Shown piece by piece: positions 5,975 through 9,169 of a DNA stretch of 9,169 bases (position 1 is the stretch's first letter; every line of letters begins with the position of its first letter). The stretch is from assembly GCA_945860575.1 (NCBI GenBank), contig CAMAQQ010000035.1, positions 1-9,169 of the forward strand. The letters run 5' to 3'. The notes beneath the pieces are model-generated. The model did no database searches and was not told the origin of the DNA. It was given only the letters and a program-made list of their open reading frames with translations. This DNA is from Ferrithrix thermotolerans DSM 19514 (lineage in GTDB: Bacteria > Actinomycetota > Acidimicrobiia > Acidimicrobiales > Ilumatobacteraceae). Position numbers and translations under genes: made by a program.

Positions 5975-7125
5975 AACGAATATTGAGACTTGTTAAGTCT
6001 TTAGGAAAACTTCGCTGGAAGATACTTCCACCACGCCGTGCAAATGTCCTACTTTATTTTTTAACGGGTGCAGACGTTATCAAGCCATACTTTGCAGAAA
6101 ATGAGTTGCAGATAGTTGATCTCCGTGAAAAAGAAATAAATATATTTGTTGCTTTACTATGTCTGATCGATCGAGATTTAAGTGCACAAAATTATGCAAT
6201 TAGATATATCGGTATTGTTAAACCAAAACTTGTCTTGACTTTTATCGACAACTTTCCGCCATTTTTTCAAGTCAAAAACCGGTTTCCTGATATACAAACA
6301 ATGCTTATTCAAAATGGGATACGCAGCGAACGTGGCGACTTATTCGGGAGACTGTTAGAAAGTCTTCAACTTAGAAATAATCATGTTGATAAAATGTTTG
6401 TCTTCGGCAAAGCAATCGGGCAAATTTACAGCAAATATATTTCCGGCGAAATCGTGCCAATTGGAAGTTTTAAAAACAATTTGCTTCCTAAAACAGTCCC
6501 CAAAACTCAATCAATTGCTTACATTTCAACTTATCGACCTGGAATCTCCGAGGATTTCATCGTTCCCGATTCTTCTCCTGGTCACCCTGTTACTTATCAA
6601 CAGGTAACAGCCCGCAGAGAGAGGACAATAACTTTCATCGCCGAATACTGCAAGAAACATCAAAAACAATTCGTGATCGTCGGCAAGGACGAGGACTTTA
6701 ATGCGGAGAAGCGTTACTACCAAAACTTGCTTCAAAACTACTCATGGAAACTTGAACCAAGACGAACCTCAATGAGTAGTTATGAGGTTTTAAATGAATC
6801 TGAAATCGTTGTTTTCACTAGCAGCACTCTTGGGTATGAGTCGCTCGCTCGCGGTAAAAAAACCGCGGCATTTCTTATTGACGCAAAGTTGTTAGATGCG
6901 CAAGCTCTTAAATTTGGTTGGCCGGCAGTATTCGCTGATGATGGCGAATTCTGGACGCATCAACTTGATGAGAAACGCTTTGCCGAAATATTGGACTATC
7001 TGACTTCCGTTTCACAATCCGACTGGGAACGCGTTTGCTCAGAAACAATGAAAGACATAATTACATACGATGAAAATAACTCACAATTTGTTGCGATGGT
7101 TCAATCAATGCGCCTAGGTTGGTAG
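5971..7125 (+). CDS. Probable surface-carbohydrate biosynthesis protein with GT-B-like features
   Basis: A 384-residue protein with the look of GT-B-fold carbohydrate proteins. A first half of alternating strands and helices holds LIQNGIR (Q114-N115-G116), a segment I associate with a family annotated only as surface carbohydrate biosynthesis proteins. The second half has SSTLGYESLARGKK starting at S284, which resembles the nucleotide-sugar-binding loop of GT-B enzymes and of CDP-glycerol glycerophosphotransferases. The N-terminus is basic (MKRILRLVKSLGKLRWK), which may place it at the membrane surface; no transmembrane helix is evident. The start is ATG at 5971, a 4-nt overlap with the P-loop gene, and no strong ribosome binding site precedes it. 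It ends 62 nt before the next gene and so closes this transcription block. It may transfer the nonulosonic acid or a neighbouring sugar, but donor and acceptor cannot be read from the sequence. Confidence 0.6.
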   Translation: MKRILRLVKSLGKLRWKILPPRRANVLLYFLTGADVIKPYFAENELQIVDLREKEINIFVALLCLIDRDLSAQNYAIRYIGIVKPKLVLTFIDNFPPFFQVKNRFPDIQTMLIQNGIRSERGDLFGRLLESLQLRNNHVDKMFVFGKAIGQIYSKYISGEIVPIGSFKNNLLPKTVPKTQSIAYISTYRPGISEDFIVPDSSPGHPVTYQQVTARRERTITFIAEYCKKHQKQFVIVGKDEDFNAEKRYYQNLLQNYSWKLEPRRTSMSSYEVLNESEIVVFTSSTLGYESLARGKKTAAFLIDAKLLDAQALKFGWPAVFADDGEFWTHQLDEKRFAEILDYLTSVSQSDWERVCSETMKDIITYDENNSQFVAMVQSMRLGW

Positions 7126-7174
7126 CGCGAACAATAATTTTGCGGATTCCCGACTAGCGTTATCTTCAATCAAC

Positions 7175-7180
7175 GGGGAG
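7175..7180 (+). promoter_or_regulatory. Ribosome binding site for the TTG start at 7188
   Basis: GGGGAG lies 7 nt upstream of TTG 7188. It is the clearest Shine-Dalgarno in the window and decides this non-ATG start. Confidence 0.65.
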
Positions 7181-7187
7181 TGCAACT

Positions 7188-8111
7188 TTGCAAGTATTGA
7201 TATCTACATCAAGTTTTAACTTGGCAAACTTCGCACAGTTGTCAGATCTTAGAAATGCTGGGGTTGAAGTCAAACTCAACCCGTTCGCGGCACGCCTGAC
7301 CGAAGAACAGGTCATCGACTTGCTCGGCACTAACACAATTGGCCTTATCGCAGGTCTTGAACCGCTAACAAAAAATGTCTTACAAGCCGCAAAGTCACTC
7401 AAGGTTATTGCCAGAGTAGGAACGGGCTTAGACAGCGTTGATCTTGTGGCCGCAAAAGAACTTGAAATCGCCGTGTTAAACACGCCTGACGCACCGACCA
7501 AGGCAGTGGCCGAATTAACGATTGCTCACATTTTGGGTTTGTTAAGACACGTCTCGCAAGCAGATCGCCAAGTTCGCGCCGGAGTTTGGAAAGGTCTAAT
7601 GGGATCTTTGCTCGAAACAAAAACAGTCGGGATCGTTGGCTTTGGCAGAATCGGTAAACGCGTTGCGACCCTGATTGCTGCTTTCGGTGCCTCGGTAATT
7701 ATTAGTGACGCGCAAGTCAAATCGAGTGATTTTGAAAATGTTGGGTTAGATGAACTTTGCACGAGGTCGGATATTGTCAGTTTGCATTTGCCATATAGCC
7801 AAGCAACTCATCACATAATTGACGAAAAGCGAATGAACCTAATGAAGAAAGGTTCATTCATCGTCAATATTTCTCGCGGAGGATTAGTTGATGAGGCAAT
7901 GCTGCTCGTCGCATTGAAGTCTGGGCATCTTGCAGGTGCTGCGCTGGATTGTTTCGAACAAGAACCCTATGAAGGTGAACTACGAAATCTTGAAAATGTT
8001 CAGATCACCGCACATATGGGTTCGTATGCCCGTGAAACTCGAGACTTGATGGAACAAGAAGCAAGCCGATTGTTGGTTAATGCACTACACGAAATGAATC
8101 TTCTGAAATGA
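7188..8111 (+). CDS. D-isomer-specific 2-hydroxyacid dehydrogenase (phosphoglycerate dehydrogenase-like)
   Basis: A 307-residue NAD-dependent oxidoreductase that interconverts a 2-hydroxyacid and its 2-keto acid. The NAD loop GFGRIG is at 151-156. The catalytic triad is R230 (NISRGG), E259 (FEQEP) and H276 (ITAHMGS). The RVGTGLDSVD segment in the first half matches the phosphoglycerate dehydrogenase substrate region. It stops after the catalytic and NAD domains, so it lacks the C-terminal ACT serine-sensing domain of E. coli SerA. The start is TTG at 7188, with GGGGAG 7 nt upstream and a typical beta-strand start. It overlaps the KdsB-like gene by ATGA. Sitting in a sugar cluster and coupled to a CMP-transferase, it more likely serves a glycan pathway than serine synthesis, but the substrate is not determined by sequence. 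Confidence 0.8.
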   Translation: MQVLISTSSFNLANFAQLSDLRNAGVEVKLNPFAARLTEEQVIDLLGTNTIGLIAGLEPLTKNVLQAAKSLKVIARVGTGLDSVDLVAAKELEIAVLNTPDAPTKAVAELTIAHILGLLRHVSQADRQVRAGVWKGLMGSLLETKTVGIVGFGRIGKRVATLIAAFGASVIISDAQVKSSDFENVGLDELCTRSDIVSLHLPYSQATHHIIDEKRMNLMKKGSFIVNISRGGLVDEAMLLVALKSGHLAGAALDCFEQEPYEGELRNLENVQITAHMGSYARETRDLMEQEASRLLVNALHEMNLLK

Positions 8112-8854
8112 AAATTATCGCGATAATTCCGGCTCGACTCGCGAGCACGAGGTTTCCGAATAAACCACTTGCCCAGATACTTGGCAAGTCAATGATTCAA
8201 CACATTGTTGAACGGGTAAAACTCTGTGATGAAATTGACGAAATCGTTGTCGCCACATGCGACCAAGAGATTGTTGAACATGTTCAATCACTCGGCTACA
8301 AGGCAATAATTACAAGCCACCTACATGAGCGGGCGTCAGACAGGTGCGCTGAAGCCATAACCAAAATCGAGTCAGCCGGCTCGGCATCTTTTGACATTGT
8401 TGTGATGGTGCAAGGTGACGAACCAATGACAGACCCTCGAATGCTCTCTGACGTGTTGCGACCATTCACTGATACACCGAATTTAGAAGTAGTAAATCTC
8501 TACGCGGATATTCAACCGGGAGAATTCAATAGCCCGAACTGCGTCAAAGTCGTAATGGACCTTGTCGGAAACGCCTTATATATGTCGCGCGCGCCCATTC
8601 CTGTATCCACGGATGGAGTTGAGCGTCCATCGGGTAAGCAACTTGGACTAATCGCTTTTCGACGTGAGGCTCTGCAAAAATTCACCCAACTAGAACCGAC
8701 ACCGTTAGAAATCTACGAGTCAGTTGACATGCTCAGATTTCTCGAACATGGGATTAAAATTCGAATGCAACGAACTGCTTACCGCACGCACGCTGTCGAT
8801 ATTCCAGCAGACATTGTCGAAGTTGAGCGTTTGATGAAATCAAAAACTAACTAG
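8108..8854 (+). CDS. KdsB-like CMP-sugar synthetase (3-deoxy-manno-octulosonate cytidylyltransferase family)
   Basis: A 248-residue cytidylyltransferase, the usual KdsB length. IPARLASTRFPNKPL (8-22) is the CTP-binding signature, with N18 where Kdo enzymes usually have Gly. VQGDEP (101-106) carries the metal-binding D104, SPNCVKVV and SRAPIPV follow as in KdsB, and VDIPADI near D231 is the C-terminal metal site. The motif that in KdsB reads HxSGT(D/E)R is here HERASDR (73-79), so the Ser-Gly-Thr is replaced by Arg-Ala-Ser next to the sugar pocket. This suggests a substrate other than ordinary Kdo, or simply a divergent homologue, so I give no gene symbol. It overlaps the dehydrogenase by 4 nt (ATGA). 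It is unrelated in subtype to the CMP-synthetase at 1243-1941, so the cluster encodes two CMP-activation steps. Confidence 0.82.
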   Translation: MKIIAIIPARLASTRFPNKPLAQILGKSMIQHIVERVKLCDEIDEIVVATCDQEIVEHVQSLGYKAIITSHLHERASDRCAEAITKIESAGSASFDIVVMVQGDEPMTDPRMLSDVLRPFTDTPNLEVVNLYADIQPGEFNSPNCVKVVMDLVGNALYMSRAPIPVSTDGVERPSGKQLGLIAFRREALQKFTQLEPTPLEIYESVDMLRFLEHGIKIRMQRTAYRTHAVDIPADIVEVERLMKSKTN

Positions 8855-8861
8855 CAAATTA

Positions 8862-9169
8862 ATGTATAAAATTTTTGAAGTTAAGTCACCAATCTTAAAA
8901 ATTTGGGACACTAATCAGACGCGCCAGAACTATACGAACAGCGACGAATCTTTGTTGCTGTGGCAACACTTTGTTGGCTCTCAATACCCTGCACATGCCG
9001 TTTCAATCAGCGATGTTTTAGAACAAAACGCTGACGAGATCAGAGCAAAGATTCTTGACTTTATCTATTGTGTCGGAGAGAACATCGCTGGTTCTTCGAA
9101 AACCAAACTTAAATTTGAGTCGGGCTTCGATTATTTCTGGATGACACAGTTTCAATCTCGGCCGTACAC
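8862..9169 (+). CDS. Start of an unrecognised protein, cut by the right edge
   Basis: An open frame begins with ATG at 8862, 7 nt after the KdsB-like stop, and stays open for 102 codons to the window end. It starts MYKIFEVKSPILKIWD and is soluble-looking, with acidic helices and aromatic stretches, ending near FDYFWMTQFQSRPY. There is no signal peptide and no visible Shine-Dalgarno. The spacing, direction and base use match the other genes, so I take it as the real next gene. I cannot assign a family. The aromatic ending faintly recalls large surface-carbohydrate transferases of the Leptospira LIC12162 type, but I would not rely on that. Confidence 0.6.
   Translation, partial: MYKIFEVKSPILKIWDTNQTRQNYTNSDESLLLWQHFVGSQYPAHAVSISDVLEQNADEIRAKILDFIYCVGENIAGSSKTKLKFESGFDYFWMTQFQSRPY

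Noticed and set aside
7126..7144. Possible terminator hairpin after the GT-B-like gene
   Set aside because: CGCGAA and TTTGCG can pair over a 7-nt loop with one G-U, but the stem is short and no T-tract follows, so it was not listed as a terminator.
7140..7166. Possible promoter TTGCGG / TATCTT before the dehydrogenase
   Set aside because: The spacer would be 15 nt and both boxes are poor matches. In AT-rich DNA this is easily chance.

Overview
This is a densely packed bacterial locus for surface-glycan (nonulosonic acid) biosynthesis. Every gene reads left to right. Nine complete genes lie between two genes cut by the window edges. Most junctions are 4-nt ATGA or GTGA stop/start overlaps, and the only gaps of note are 64 nt (2763-2826), 23 nt (4138-4160, if the hisF-like start proposed here is right) and 62 nt (7126-7187). 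Base composition looks moderate, roughly mid-40s percent GC by eye. Several genes start with GTG or TTG. I cannot name the organism: such clusters are accessory and move between phyla. No RNA gene, mobile element, CRISPR array or clear terminator was seen.

Region 1 (1-2762) holds the 3' end of a PtmE-type sugar-1-phosphate guanylyltransferase, a Gfo/Idh/MocA oxidoreductase (PtmF-like), a CMP-acylneuraminate synthetase-type cytidylyltransferase (PtmB/LegF-like) and a short-chain dehydrogenase (PtmA-like). The order E-F-B-A is the order I recall for the Campylobacter jejuni legionaminic acid genes cj1329-cj1332. The simplest reading is that the cell makes a CMP-activated legionaminic-acid-type sugar, with the synthase and epimerase genes lying upstream of the window.

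Region 2 (2827-7125) starts with an N-acetyl-sugar amidotransferase (WbpG/PseA/PtmG type) and a HisF-like protein. Together with a HisH glutaminase, such proteins turn an acetamido group into an acetamidino group. No HisH is present here. The HisF copy keeps the residues that gate the ammonia channel but has Glu in place of two active-site Asp residues. Coupled to it are a P-loop protein of unknown function and a probable GT-B-like surface-carbohydrate protein, which are candidates for late modification or transfer of the sugar.

Region 3 (7188-9169) has a short D-2-hydroxyacid dehydrogenase (PGDH-like, no ACT domain), a KdsB-like cytidylyltransferase with an altered motif, and the start of an unrecognised gene running off the right edge. 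The window therefore has two unrelated CMP-transferase types, which suggests two different CMP-activated acidic sugars, or a second unusual substrate.

The points most worth a second look are the HisF-like protein with altered catalytic acids and no HisH, the unknown P-loop protein, and the dehydrogenase/KdsB-like pair.
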